From the NCBI GenBank assembly GCA_032716605.1, contig CM064517.1, positions 25,161,078 through 25,225,077 of the forward strand: a stretch of 64,000 bases of DNA. The letters are read 5' to 3'. A program made the translations under genes and the position numbers. The number at the start of each line of letters is the position of its first letter. Position 1 is the first letter of the stretch. Positions 43,157-53,983 of this stretch are shown here, one piece after another. The notes under the pieces were generated by a model. That model made no database searches. It was not told where the DNA came from and worked only from the letters and a program-made list of their open reading frames with translations. This stretch comes from Paralithodes platypus. Its lineage: Eukaryota > Arthropoda > Malacostraca > Decapoda > Lithodidae.

Positions 43157-43239
43157 TTGGGATATAAGTTGGAATAGCATCATCCGTATTGAAGTGATTA
43201 ATATAGTTTTGACTTTATTGATATTACTGTATATGTTTT

Positions 43240-43366
43240 CACCAACCAACTTCACTTCTAAACTCGATTAATGAAATCAACAAATACATGTGGCTCTCCA
43301 AGGACTCGAACCTAGGATACTCACACCGAAATTCCGCGCATTTATGCATTACGCTATCAAGACAGT
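43240..43366 (-). mobile_element. tRNA-derived SINE (family S3)
   Basis: Minus strand: GCGTAATGCATAAATGCGCG (A-box region), CCTAGGTTCGAGTCCTTGG (B-box), then CATGTATTTGTTGATTTC and a GAAGTTGGTTGGTG tail. The same family is at 53984 (forward) and at 60361, 61197 and 62058 (reverse). Confidence 0.85.
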
Positions 43367-43929
43367 TAAGGAAATACGCTAACAACATTATAACCTGTAC
43401 AGATTGGTGGTGGCTTCCAGTACAACCGTTTGGAGGACTACAAGAGGATAATTGTTCAACCCTTCAACTACGGGGCCAGTGGACGCAACAAAGACAAGAA
43501 TTCTGCCAAAGTAATGTGAGTGTGTTGGAATGTAGTGTTTACTGTTTATTTGTACTGTTGTTTTGGTGATAATGTAGAGTTTATGTTTACTGTTATTGTA
43601 GTGATAGCGTATAGTATGTTTCATAACAGCTGACGGTAAATATCCATGTCCCCATCGTGATTGCTCTGCTTGGCTAATTATATTGTTAATTAGGAAAAGT
43701 TGGCATTAATATGATTTAGATACTGTATGTAGGCTAATAGTTTCATATATATCAATGAAGTAACGAGGGATATGTCGGTAAGGAATTCAATTTACTGCCA
43801 GGTGAAAAAAGACTGACAATAGTGATAATTAGTGGATGGACTAGCTGTATACCAGTGTAGAAAAATAGTGCTAAAAAAATACATAGGGGGCCTCCGAGTC
43901 AGACAGGTCAATCCTGTAAGTTTAATTAC

Positions 43930-44035
43930 ACTGCCACGGATTGTCCTATTCACTGGGGACAAGTCCACTTGGAGACGTTTTATGTATAGCCACCCTCATA
44001 AAGAGGAATAAGACATCCGGCAATAGATAGATCGA
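43930..44035 (+). repeat. 3' tail of the RTE-like family
   Basis: CACTGGGGACAAGTCC, ATAGCCACCCTCAT and CATCCGGCAATAGATAGAT match the end of the fragment at 28480-29134 (GACTGGGGACAGAGG, GTGGCCACCCC, CAGGCAATAGATAGATA). Confidence 0.65.
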
Positions 44036-44149
44036 CAATTACAATATTACTTGCCGCATAATTGTGTTGTTTGCATTCTGTTAAAGTGATAACTCTGGTG
44101 TAGGGCTATGTTTTGTTTTAATAGGCTATCAATCTTTTCACTATGACTT

Positions 44150-44280
44150 AAATTGCTTCAAACTCCGTTTGTCCAGACATTTAGGCTCGAACATTACTTG
44201 ATTTTGGCCCTGTCACTTTTACAACTTGGAGGGAGGCACTCGTTACAGACAGTTTTGCCTTTTGCCTACCTCATAAAAAA
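44150..44280 (-). repeat. Dispersed repeat family E
   Basis: CAAACTCCGTTTGTCCAGAC and GGGAGGCACTCGTTACAGAC are the reverse of 30945-31066. Confidence 0.65.
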
Positions 44281-44783
44281 AATAGTTTGAAAAGTGAACG
44301 TCTTGCAAATATTCTACTTTATATACTATTGTGCTCCCTCAATCTTTGATTTAAAAAAATAATAATACGGTTTAGCCTAGCTAGAAATAAGCCATAATCC
44401 ACGAACGAAGCTTTGTCATTTGTAGTATGACGGTATTATTGGTATATTATTTAGCTATAAACTCCAGAAGTTCCTATATAAGTCGAGAAAATTGTCTACA
44501 GCCAGGTATGCCTAGTTAGAAACCTACAAAATCATCATCATCAGCCATTAGGAGTCCACTTGCTGGACAAAGGCCTCCCTTAACCTTTTCCATGACTCCC
44601 GAGACTTTGCCATCCGTTGCCATGTTACCCCTGCAGTCTTTTCTCTCAGTCTCTTCACCTCCTGTCCGGTCTTCTATCGTCCTTTCCTTCTCTGGGGGTC
44701 CAGTGAGTTGGTGTTTTACTCCACCTATTGTCCTCTCTTCTTGCTACATGTCCTGCCCATCTCCACTTCTGCTCTTTAATAGT

Positions 44784-44877
44784 TAAAATGTAAAACTTGC
44801 CAACTAAACAAACCAAAATTGGGACAAGGACAATATAAAGTCAAATTAAATTATCAAAATCGCTATGTGGAAACAAA
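44784..44877 (-). repeat. Dispersed repeat family A, copy 8, inside the RTE element
   Basis: AAAATGTAAAACTTGCCAAC to AAATCGCTATGTGGAAACAA; interrupts the GHVARR-containing 3' part of the retroelement. Confidence 0.85.
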
Positions 44878-45358
44878 GAATATCCTTGACTTTGGTTTGG
44901 TCTCATACTCACGATGCTCTCTTCCTATCTCTAAGTGTTATTCCTAGCATTGATCTTTCCATTGCTCTTTGCGCACTTCTAAGCTTATTCTCCATTGGTT
45001 TTGTTAGTTTCCAAGTTTCAGATCCATAGATCATGGTTGGTAGGACACACTGGTTATATACTTTACGTTTAAGGCATATTGGTAGTGTACTTTTCATGAT
45101 GTTCTTCTGTTTGCCGAATGCTTTCCATCCTAGAGTGATTCGCCTTACTATTTCATGTTCATTGTCTTTTGTTAGTTTCATTACTTGGGCAAGATAATTG
45201 TATTCTTCTACTTCCTCTAGAATATTGTTATCAATCCTAATATTTCTGCGTTGAGCCTTATCATTGTACATAACTTTGGATTTACTCCTGTTCATTTTTA
45301 GACTTATTTTGAGTTTTTGTATTGAGATTATTGAGCATATCTTGGAGTTTTTTTGCAT

Positions 45359-45534
45359 TAAAATGTAAAACTTGCAAACTAAACAAACCAAAATTGGGAC
45401 AAGGACAATATAAAGTCAAATTAAATTATTAAAATCGCTATGTGGAAACAACGCTTACTAAAATGAAAATTATTAAATAAAAGAACACAATCCACCACAT
45501 AGGGTGTACATTACTACATGAGCAAGTTAATCTG
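45359..45534 (-). repeat. Dispersed repeat family A, copy 9, inside the RT core
   Basis: AAAATGTAAAACTTGCAAAC to CTACATGAGCAAGTTAATCT, nearly identical to copy 2. It breaks the RT directly after FVDDFVLIS, which dates it after the retroelement insertion and shows that family A moves. Confidence 0.9.
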
Positions 45535-46009
45535 AAATTAATACAAAGTCATCTACAAATTGGAGATGGTTAAGATATTCCCCGTCTACATTAATTGCGT
45601 TTGATTCCCATGAAAATATTCTGAAAACCCCTTCAAGACAAGCTGTGAACAGCTTGGGTGAGATTGTGTCTCCCTGCCTCACTCCTTTTCCAATCTTTAT
45701 CTTCTTTGTGTCTGTGTAATCGGACCACAGCAGTGCCTTTTGCGTATACTGTATATTTTCTTAAGAGTTTTATATATGTTTCATTAATTTGTTGTTCATG
45801 TAGCAAGTTTGGTATAGCTGTTATCTCTACTGAATCAAATGCCTTTTCGTAGTCTACAAAAGCTAAACAAAGAGGTTTATTATACTCTGAGGTTTTCTCT
45901 ATTAGCTGGTTCATTGTATGCAACTGATCCATGGTTGAATATCCAGTTGTAAATCCTGCCTGTTCCCGAGATTGATTTTCATCTATAATTTTACCTAACC
46001 TATTTGTGA

Positions 46010-46809
46010 GGACCCCGCCGTTGGGGAGCCACCTTGTTGTGGTGGCAGGGCTCGAAGCGGGGTCGCTGTCATCCACTCTTCGGAACAGGGATTACAGCGG
46101 CGTCGTGGACGAAGTACCCCCCCGTCGTCTTTGGGATAAGCGGAACCTTCCGGTGACGGCGTTTTTCTGGTTCCCGATTTTGACCTCGCTTTGCGGAGGG
46201 TTTCCTCCTCCTTTTTCACTAAATTGTGCCGGCTAGGCTCAAGACGCCTTCCCTCGCTGAGTGGGGAGTTCTGACTCCTCCCCGTTTACAGGGGCAGTGG
46301 CAGCTAGCTCACTGCACGTGGGGGTTGGTACCGGGGGCGGCGGCACGGTCGCCCGTGCTGTCGCTCCATGGACCGCCCATCAGTGAGGCCCGGTCTCGGT
46401 TTCCGGGGGTCCGGTCTACCTTCCTGGTGGGTTTCCTGGCTTCTGTCCGGCTGCCCTCCATTACATACAGATTGGGGATGTTTGCAATTCATTTTGCCCT
46501 CAGTCCCAGTATAGCGGTTTTGCCTAAGCTAGGCCTCTCTGTACGTAGTGGTGCTATCCCCCCTTGTCTAGGGGGGTAGGGTATGGGGATGAACCCCCTA
46601 GGACCTGCCCCTGTTTGTGCCGTCGGTCTGGGGGTCGGAGCTTCCTACCTCGCGACAGGGGGCTCTGTTAGCTCTTATGGTACGCTCTTTATTTTTGCTT
46701 TGTTTCTGTTTTTCTTTTTCTTTCTTTTTCTTCCCCTTGGTTAGTTTTTCTTTCCTTTTTCGTTTTCCGACAAACCGAAATTAGAATAGTAAAACCAACT
46801 TGGGTCATC
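46010..46809 (+). promoter_or_regulatory. 5' UTR / probable internal promoter region of the I-group element
   Basis: No gene. Starts GACCCCGCCGTTGGGGAGCC, ACCTTGTTGTGGTGGCAGGG. It is much richer in GC than the flanks and ends in a TTTCTTTTTC tract before ATCATGG. LINEs of this type carry an internal promoter here; that is inferred. Confidence 0.5.
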
Positions 46810-49010
46810 ATGGTCCGTCCATACAACCCCACTACCCCGGACCAAGCTAAGGCGCACCCTGTCCCCGTCCCACGCGATCTCACGGACTCTCCACCTGACC
46901 TTTCTCAACTCTCTGGGGCTTCCGCCCTCGACGCATCCGTACCTACTAGTACCGTACCAGCTCAAACCTCTGACTCTCTCCTCATTGACCGCTCTCCGGC
47001 GCCTTCCTCAGCTTCGACTTTGGTAGGCGTGGAGTGTGTCACCTCTCTTTCCGATTCTTCATTAGTTCAGCCTGCTCTTTCTTCTACAGCTTCCTCTTCC
47101 TTATCCCTCCCCGCTCCGCCAGTTCAGCCCTCTTCTCTTCCGTCGTTTGCTATCCCTTCTACTGCATCTGCCACTCTTCCTTCCTCCATTGCTTCCTCAT
47201 CTCACATCGTCACTTTCGAACCATATTCTCCTTCTTTTTCTTCTTCAGTTCCTTCGCCTTCGGTTCCATCTACTTCAGTTTCTTCTTCTGCTCGCCCTCG
47301 TTCTTCTATTCTTCCTCTCTCCGATCTCTTTGCCCCTGCCGATTTTGTTAAATTCTTTTCTATCCCCGCCTCAGCCCCTCTTGCCGGGGATGACCTTCTG
47401 TTCCACCTCAGTCTCCTTCAGAGGGTGGGCAAGGATGTCACTTTCCACTCTCGTCATGATCATTCCCGTCTAGTTACAGTGCAAAACGAGAGTCAGGCTG
47501 CTGCTATGGCGGCCTTTGCAGATCCCAACGGTACTCCCATCCCTGCTTTTAAAGACCAAAGAATGAACTCGTGCACAGGTACTGTCCTGATCCCTTCTTA
47601 TATCCAACTCGGTGATCGGGACTTCAAAGATTGTGTCGACCTTATTGGGAAGGCCGTTGTTGCTCAAGACCATGTTGTAATTAATATTGTCTGTTACACC
47701 ATCCAACCTCGCCACGATCGCCGCTATCCCTCTAATATCGCTAAAATAACGTTCGATGGTAATATTCTCCCTTCTCACGTTATTGTCGGTGGTACTCGCA
47801 TCGACGTCTTAGAATCCCTTCCCCGCCCTCAGCAGTGCAGGGGTTGCTGGCGTTTTGGCCATCCCGTGAAATACTGTCGCTCTCTCAACCCCGACTATCC
47901 TACATGCCCGTACTGTGCGCAACCTGGCCATATTGCTGATGAATGCCCGTCTACGACCCCCTGCTGCCTCAACTGTAAAGCCTCCCATCCTGCCTATTCC
48001 CATGATTGCCCCGTTTACAAATTTGAATCTGAAGTTACAATTCTTAAAGCAAAACAAGGCCTTACTCACTCTGCTGCCCGTAAGGAAGCTCTTCGCCTGG
48101 GCTTCTCTCCTCGTCCGATTTCTGCACTTCTCTCTCACCCTCCCGTCTCTTCTTCCACTCCCTCCGTTCCGCTTCCCTTATCCTCGTCTTCCTCTGTTCC
48201 GCTCTCTGTCCCTTCTTCCCTTACTTCTACGCCTTCGGTTTCTTCTGTCTCCACTCCTATTACTGTCTCTTCGTCTTCTATCCCTTTGTCTAACTCTTTC
48301 TCTGTGCTTGACTCTTCTACTCCTACTTCCGTTTCTTCTCCTTCCACTTCCTCTCCTCGCCCTCGCCCCTCTTCTTCTGGTTTGGCTCAACGCCCCACCC
48401 GCCAGCGGTCCCATCCCAAGCCTTCCTCTAGTTCTCCTCCTCCCTCGTCTCGTGGTTCCCTTTCCTTCCGGTCTCCTGTCTCTACCAAACGTATTTCCAA
48501 AATTCCTTCCCGTACCTCCCGTTCTCCCTCTCCCCTTCTAAACGCAGGGACTTCCACCGTAATGTCCGGAGTCCGAGTCCCGGTGAGAAGAAGAAAAAGA
48601 GGTTGCCTCCTTCCTCCACCCCTCCTTCCTCCTCCTCTCCATCTCTTTCTTCTTCTTCCTGCTTTCGCCCTCCCTCTGACTTAAACATGTCCTTTGAGTC
48701 CATTCCCAAGATTCGAGCCTTTCTCGATTCTTCTCGTCCCCCGCCCCTTACCGTTTCTGCTGACATTCATCCCGTCCCCTCTACACTGCCCCTTACCCCT
48801 CAACCGCCTCCTCCTTCCCCTGTCCCCCCCTCTTCCGTCTCTACCCCTTCCCAACCTTCTTCTCTTCCTTCTGTCTCTCTTTCGTCCTCTGCCCTTCCCT
48901 CCTCTCATTCTGGCCCTCCTCTTTCTTCTTCTCTTTCGCTGTCAAGCCTCCCTATGCCCCCCGGTTTTCGGTCCTCCCCTCTGCCTCCTTCTCTTCTGTC
49001 TCCCCGTTAA
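46810..49010 (+). pseudogene. ORF1, gag-like RNA-binding protein of the I-group element
   Basis: ATG at 46810 (ATCATGG context) opens 624 codons to 48684. The N-terminal 170 residues are Ser/Pro/Thr-rich and probably disordered. A folded region at about 180-340 ends in VIVGGTRIDVLESLPRPQQ, and three CCHC zinc knuckles follow at about 343-405: CRGCWRFGHPVKYC, CPYCAQPGHIADEC, CCLNCKASHPAYSHDC. Then comes a long Ser-rich tail. Near 48530 one base appears lost in a CT run: the other frame continues naturally as SKRRDFHRNVRSPSPGEKKK and runs to TAA at 49008-49010, so the original protein was about 733 residues. Gag-like ORF1 proteins package the element RNA. Confidence 0.85.
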
Positions 49011-49398
49011 CCCATCCACCTCTTCATTGTTGTACATAAGTGTGTATTTTTCCCTTTATCATTATTTGTATTTATCTGTCTCCCCGTTCGCCCATCCGCC
49101 TCTTCATTGTTGTGCATAAGTGTGTATTCTTCCCTTTCTTTTTTTTTGTTGGCTTTTGCCTCCTTTTAATTCTCCACGTTCTCCTCATTCACCTTTTCTT
49201 AGTTGTACATAAGTGTGTGTGTTTTACCTTTATTGTTATTTGTGTATATTTCTTTCCTTCTTTGTGTGTCCTTCCTCTTTTTCTGTGCGTTCTTATTTTC
49301 GGTGGCTTTTGCCTCCTTTTCTGGTTTTCTTTTGTCTGTTTTCGTTGTTTTTTCGTCCTTTAGTCTCCTCTTAGTTTCTTTTTTCTTTTTCTTTTATT
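49011..49398 (+). other. ORF1-ORF2 spacer with tandem duplication
   Basis: Non-coding, T-rich. A unit of about 75 bp (CCATCCACCTCTTCATTGTT, then ACATAAGTGTGTATTTTTCC) occurs twice at 49010-49155, and the ACATAAGTGTGTGT core a third time at 49207. Confidence 0.75.
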
Positions 49399-52151
49399 AT
49401 GTCCATTTTGCAGTGGAATCTTCGTAGTCTTAATGCTCAAAGGATTGACTTACGTTTTCTTCTTTCTCTTCACTCCCCTAAGGTCGTTTGTCTTCAGGAG
49501 ACTCGTCTTTTCTCTCCTGTTCCCTTTCCTCATTACTCTTTTTATAGTTCTCCCCACTCTCTCCATGATACTTGTCTTCTTATTCATCGTTCTGTCCCTT
49601 TTGAAGAGCTGTCCTTTTCTACTAATTTCCCTTGCACCTTTGCTAGAGTCTATCTTGACCGCTGGTTGACAGTGGTTTCTGTGTATTTGTCGCCTTCTCT
49701 TCCCATCGATTTTCCCGAATTCTCCGAGATTTTATCTAAGTTGCCCACTCCATTCTTAGTCCTTGGTGATTTTAATGGTCGGCACACCTTGTGGGGTGAC
49801 AATGTTATTTCACCCCGGGGTCGTCGGCTTGAACCTTTTCTCTCGGACCGTAATCTTTTTCTCCTTAATTCTGGTGCTCCTACTCATTTTGATGCTCGGA
49901 CTCGTACGTTTTCCTGTATCGATCTTTCCCTGTGTTCCCCTTCAGTTTCCCTTGATTTTCATTGGTCAGTTCTCGAGAATTCTCACAATTCCGACCATTT
50001 TCCCATTCTCCTTTCTCTGACTACCTACTCTCCTACTCCTAACTCCTCTCGTTGGTGCTTCCAGCGGGTGGACTGGTCTTCTTTCGCTTCCCTTACTGTT
50101 CCTTCTTTGCTTCCTCCTCCTTTCTCATCAGTCCGTGTCATGCTCTCGTTTTTTCTGGATCTGGTTTTCGGTGCTGCTTTGACGTCCATTCCCCGGACGT
50201 CTCGCCATTTCTCGTCTAAATGCGTCCCTTGGTGGTCTCCTGAGTGTTCCAGGGCCCTCCGGGTTAAACGGGCGGCTTGGAAAAGTTTTCGCCGTAAGCG
50301 TCTCACCCCTGCTTCTCAGGAGTCAGTTTTTCTCTTTCGCCGTGCATCTGCACTTTTCCGTCGTACTACCAAAGCCGCTAAACGCCGGAGTTGGGAGTCC
50401 TATGTTTCTTCTATTACGTCTCGCACTCCTGTCGCTTCGGTTTGGAAACGTATTCGTAAGATTTCTGGTAAATATCTTCCCTTCCGTGCTCCAGTCTTCC
50501 ACATTGATGGTGTTTCTGTGGCAGACTCCGAAACAATTGCTAATCGATTGGGCTCCTACTTTAGCTCAGTTAGCAGTGGTTCTCACCTCTCTGCTGAGTT
50601 TCACTCGCTTAAAGTCATTGCGGAAAGTACTCCAATTACTTTTAGTCTTTCCTCTGACGAATCCTATTATGCTCCTTTTTCCTCAACTGAGTTACGCACC
50701 GCTCTCCGTGCCTGTAAGAACACTTCTAAGGGTCCTGATGGTATCCATTATCTCATGCTCAAACATCTTTCCTCGCAAGCTCTGGTCTTCTTGTTAGCTC
50801 TCTATAACAAGATTTGGTCTTCTGGTGTTTTCCCTCCCTCTTGGAGTACTGCCCTGACCATACCTTTTCTTAAACCTGGCAAGTCTGGGTTCTCCCCACA
50901 GGACTATCGCCCTATTGTCCTTACCAGTTGCCTGTGTAAACTCTTTGAACGTATGATTAACGCTCGTCTCATGTGGATTCTTGAGTCGCGCCATTTGTTG
51001 TCTTCTTCCCAGTTCGGGTTCAGACGTGCTCGTAGTACGCTTGACCCCCTCATTCGCTTGGAATCTTATATCAGGACAGCTTTTGCTCGTCGTCAAACTG
51101 TCATTGCTGTTTTTTTCGATCTCGAAAAAGCCTATGATTCTACCTGGAAGTACCACATTTTGCGTCAGCTCCGTTCTTGTGGCATTTACGGTAATCTAGG
51201 AGTCTTTATTCAGAATTTTCTTTCTTCTCGGTCCTTTCGTGTCAGAGTCGCTTCCCACTTATCTCGTCTTTACCCTCAGTTGGCAGGTGTCCCTCAGGGT
51301 TGTGTCCTGAGTACCGTCCTTTTTCTCATTGCTATCAACGGTATCGTGTCTTCTCTTCCTGTCGGGGTTCGGTCTTCCTTGTATGTAGACGACTTTGCGA
51401 TTTACGCAGCCGACTCAGATATTGCTGCTTTACGTCTTCTTATCCAATCCGCTATTCTGGCTGGGCAACCCGCCACGGGTTCCGTTTTTCCACCTCCAAA
51501 TCCTGCGCGATGTCCTTTACTCGTTGCCATTCTATTCCTCATCCTCCTCTTACTCTTTATGGTACTGCCCTCCCTTATCGTTCCTCTACTACTTTTTTGG
51601 GTCTTACTTTTGATTCTCGTCTTAATTGGTCTGCTCATGTTTCTTCTCTCAAGGTTGCTGCCTTACTCCGCCTCCGCCTTCTTCAGTCCTTGTCCCACCT
51701 CACTTGGGGTGCTGATCGAGCGCTTCTTCTTCGGCTTCATACGGTTCTTGTCCTCTCTAAGTTGGATTATGGCTGTCAAGTTTACTCTTCAGCCTCTGAT
51801 TCTGTTCTCCATGCTCTTGATTCTGTTCATCACTCTGGTCTTCGTCTTGCCCTTGGTGCTTTTCGTTCCCCTCCTGTTGAAAGCCTCTATGCTGAGTCTG
51901 GTTTCCCTTCTCTTTATCGCCGTCGGGCTCTCCTGTCCCTTCGTTCTTACGCTCGCCTTCAACAATTCCCATCTTCCCCTTCCCCCTTCGGTCGTTGCTA
52001 CTTTTTCGTCTCACCCCCGTCTTGGTTCTCCGTTTTATGTCCGCATGCTCTTTCCCGGTTTCTAACGTCCTCCCTTTCCGCTTTTGCTCTTTTCCCCCCT
52101 GGCTTTTCCCTCATCCTTCGGTTTTTGCCCTTCCATCCTCCCTTGTTCTAA
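49399..52151 (+). pseudogene. ORF2: AP endonuclease and reverse transcriptase
   Basis: ATG at 49399 begins MSILQWNLRSLNAQ, the usual APE start. Endonuclease motifs: VVCLQETRLF near 30-40, VLGDFNGRHTLWG near 121-133, IDLSL near 175, NSDHFPI near 197-203. RT motifs: GPDGIHYLMLKHL near 445, KPGKSGFSPQDYRPIVLTS, QFGFRRARSTLD, VFFDLEKAYDSTW (first catalytic Asp), GVPQGCVLSTVLF and LYVDDFAIY near 661-669 (catalytic pair). Near 51455 the reading shifts by one base into the frame that carries WATRHGFRFSTSKS, TTFLGLTFDSRLNWSAHV and LVLSKLDYGCQVYSSASDSV and stops at 52149-52151. The endonuclease nicks target DNA and the RT copies the RNA there; this copy cannot do so intact. Confidence 0.9.
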
Positions 52152-53024
52152 GTAGTCTACTTCTCCCCTCGTTCTTCGGTCTCGTTTCTTAGATCACCTC
52201 TCTCTTCACGCTACAACCACTCCTGTGTTTACTGATGGCTCCAAGACATCGGTAGGCGTGGGGTTTGCCGTCCTTTTTCCCCACTTGCTCGTATCAATAT
52301 TCTTTACCTCCCGTTGCCAGTATTTTAACTGCTGAACTTTATGCTATTTTTATTGCCCTCCGTTTTATGTGTTCCTTCCCCTCCTCGTCCTTTACTTTCT
52401 CCGATTCTCTCAGTGCTCTACTTATCTTACAGTCCTCCCCTGCTCTACACCCTTTAGTTCTTTCCATTCAGGAATGGCCTTTCCGTCCGCAAAAAGCTTG
52501 TACGTTTTTGCTGGGTTCCCAGTCACGTTGGCGGTAATGAGCGGGTTGATTGCCTTGCTCGTTCTGCTGCCGTGCGGGGTACCCACTCCTCACTTGCTGT
52601 CCCGGCCTCGTCCAGGTTTCTTTGGTCGAGGTGGCAGACTCAGTGGTCCACTATCTCCGTTAATAAACTTCGTTCTGTCAAACCGTCCGTTTCTGGGTGG
52701 TCTGATCCCTCCCACCGTAATCGCCGATGGGAGACGGCTTTGGCCAGTCTCCGCATTGGCCACACCAGACTTACCCATTCGTTTTTAATGTCCCGTTCTC
52801 CTCCGACTCTTTGCTCGCGCTGTACCGTTCAGCTTTCTGTCTCCCATCTTTTCCTCGATTGCCCCTTATTTTCCGTTGCCCGCACAAGTTTCTTCCCTTT
52901 TCTGGCTTTCCTCCACCAGCCGCCATGTCTTGCAGATTTTCTTTCTGAATCTCCCTCGTTTTCTATCTCCCGTATTATGTTAGAGTTCTCGATGATATTT
53001 AGTTGCCTTCCTTCCCGTCTTTAA
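52152..53024 (+). pseudogene. ORF2 continuation: RNase H domain and C-terminal zinc motif
   Basis: Three further frames together give an RNase H: VFTDGSKTSVGVGFAV near 52225 (Asp), ASILTAELYAIFIALRF near 52310 (Glu), FTFSDSLSALLIL near 52390 (Asp), and CWVPSHVGGNERVDCLARS near 52510 (His and last Asp). Then follow WSDPSHRNRRWETALASLRI, GHTRLTHSFL and CSRCTVQLSVSHLFLDC (CCHC type), ending at TAA 53022-53024. Frame changes lie near 52152, 52280 and 52490. RNase H removes the RNA strand after first-strand synthesis. All catalytic residues appear present despite the indels. Confidence 0.85.
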
Positions 53025-53085
53025 ATATTTCGTGCCATATGGCCTTTGTCGCCTGGTGCGTTGACTTCATTAATGTAATGTAATG
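53025..53085 (+). other. 3' end of the I-group element
   Basis: Short 3' UTR ending TTCATTAATGTAATGTAATG. Simple 3' repeats in place of poly(A) are typical of I-type LINEs. Confidence 0.65.
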
Positions 53086-53129
53086 ATGCTTGGTTTCCCT
53101 TTAATTTTGTTGCTCAAGCAGTTTCCACA

Positions 53130-53313
53130 ATGTTAAGTTCTTGTCTTTATATAGTTTGTTTATTTTGCAAGTTTTACATTATAATAATTAGTTTTGATTA
53201 TGGTAATATTTGTCTGATTAATGATAGGCTATATAATTGATTTGTTTCCACATAACAATTTTGACTAGTTATTTTTACTTTGTCCCGGTTTGCTTAGTTT
53301 GACATTTTAATTT
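53130..53313 (+). repeat. Dispersed repeat family A, two partial copies
   Basis: GTTTATTTTGCAAGTTTTAC at 53156; TTGTTTCCACATAACAATTT then GGTTTGCTTAGTTTGACATT at 53240-53313. Confidence 0.7.
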
Positions 53314-53983
53314 ATTGATGAAACATTGCTTTGCAATATAGGTATGGCATAATATTATTTAGTTAGGTCCTTACTATGTTGTATTTCTCATTACCAATAA
53401 TTGAAGACTTTATATTTGTATAATTAACTATCAGTATATGCTCAGGCACATTCCCTTTTATTTAGTTACTTTTATTAATCTTTACTCAGTTTAAAGACTC
53501 CATATTATTGGTACATGTACACTCAGACATTTATATTCTTGTTAAGTCCATGATTATTTATATGAATCAGTCACTTGAACCAGTTGACCATTGTATCAAT
53601 GAAGTTTGGAATTTTATTAAGTTATTTGCAAAACAATTTTGATTAGTTCCTTTGAGTATCTTGTGTAGTCAAAGTTTTAAATTAGAATTTGGCAAAGCCA
53701 AATGTTACAAAGTTTAGTATACCAAGTCAATTTTATTAGTAACAATAAGTTAAAAGTTCATAATAGTTAATTATAATAAACAGTCATGTAAAAAATATCC
53801 AGTACCCAAATAAATTAAAGTACAATCTTTTAGTAACTGTTCAGTTTCCAGTTATTTTGCCCTGATTGTCTTTGGAAGTTTTAAATTTTAATTTGTCTTA
53901 GTCAATGCTGCTTTATAGTTATATCAAGAGTTGTATAGTAATCAATTGAAAGTATATCATTGTCACCAATGCTTTAAAATCTG
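53314..53983. other. Unassigned AT-rich DNA
   Basis: No coding signal; weak echoes of family A (TTTTGCCCTGATTGTCTTTG) near 53860. Confidence 0.4.

Larger units (their letters stand above)
41938..43201. mobile_element. piggyBac-like MITE 5, split by later insertions
   Basis: Left part 41938 to about 42050 (TTAA-CCCTTTCAGTGATTGTGAC, then GCTTAGGAAGGATATGTGG). Right part about 43045-43201 (CTTTCGTAAGCTGCATAAAA, then CCGTATTGAAGTGA-TTAA). Joined, the parts parallel the intact copy at 15578-15784. Between them lies a CR1-like fragment; the right part also contains a piece of family A. Confidence 0.75.
44535..46009 (-). pseudogene. RTE-clade retrotransposon, RT core to 3' end, twice interrupted
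   Basis: Minus strand from 46009: VLTNRLGKIIDENQSREQAG, FTTGYSTMDQLHTMNQLIEK, LCLAFVDYEKAFDSVE (first catalytic Asp, frame 45633-46076), then (shifted) KGVRQGDTISPKLFTA and HLQFVDDFVLIS (catalytic Asp pair near 45547). Family A is inserted at 45359-45534. Then SLKMNRSKSKVMY, EVEEYNYLAQVMKLT, VLPTMIYGSETWKLTKPMEN and MERSMLGITLRDRKRAS in the frame 44909-45391. A second family A piece sits at 44784-44877, and KWRWAGHVARREDNRW continues to a (GAT)n-type end at 44535. It abuts the I-group element at 46010. Endonuclease half absent. Confidence 0.85.
46010..53085 (+). mobile_element. I-group non-LTR retrotransposon, near full length, inactive
   Basis: Plus-strand element of about 7.1 kb: GC-rich 5' UTR (46010-46809), ORF1 gag-like (46810-49010), spacer (49011-49398), ORF2 endonuclease-RT (49399 to about 52151), RNase H and a C-terminal zinc motif (52152-53024), and a 3' end with TAATGTAATGTAATG (53070-53084). 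RNase H after the RT places it in the I group and not among Jockey elements, which lack it. All frames are damaged by single-base indels, mostly in CT runs. Base composition (pyrimidine-rich, GC-rich) contrasts with the AT-rich flanks. A clear target-site duplication is not visible. Confidence 0.9.

Noticed and set aside
47147..52788. Many overlapping frames of 60-210 codons within the I-group element on both strands
   Set aside because: Out-of-frame shadows created by the pyrimidine-rich composition; only the frames with gag, APE, RT and RNase H motifs were kept.
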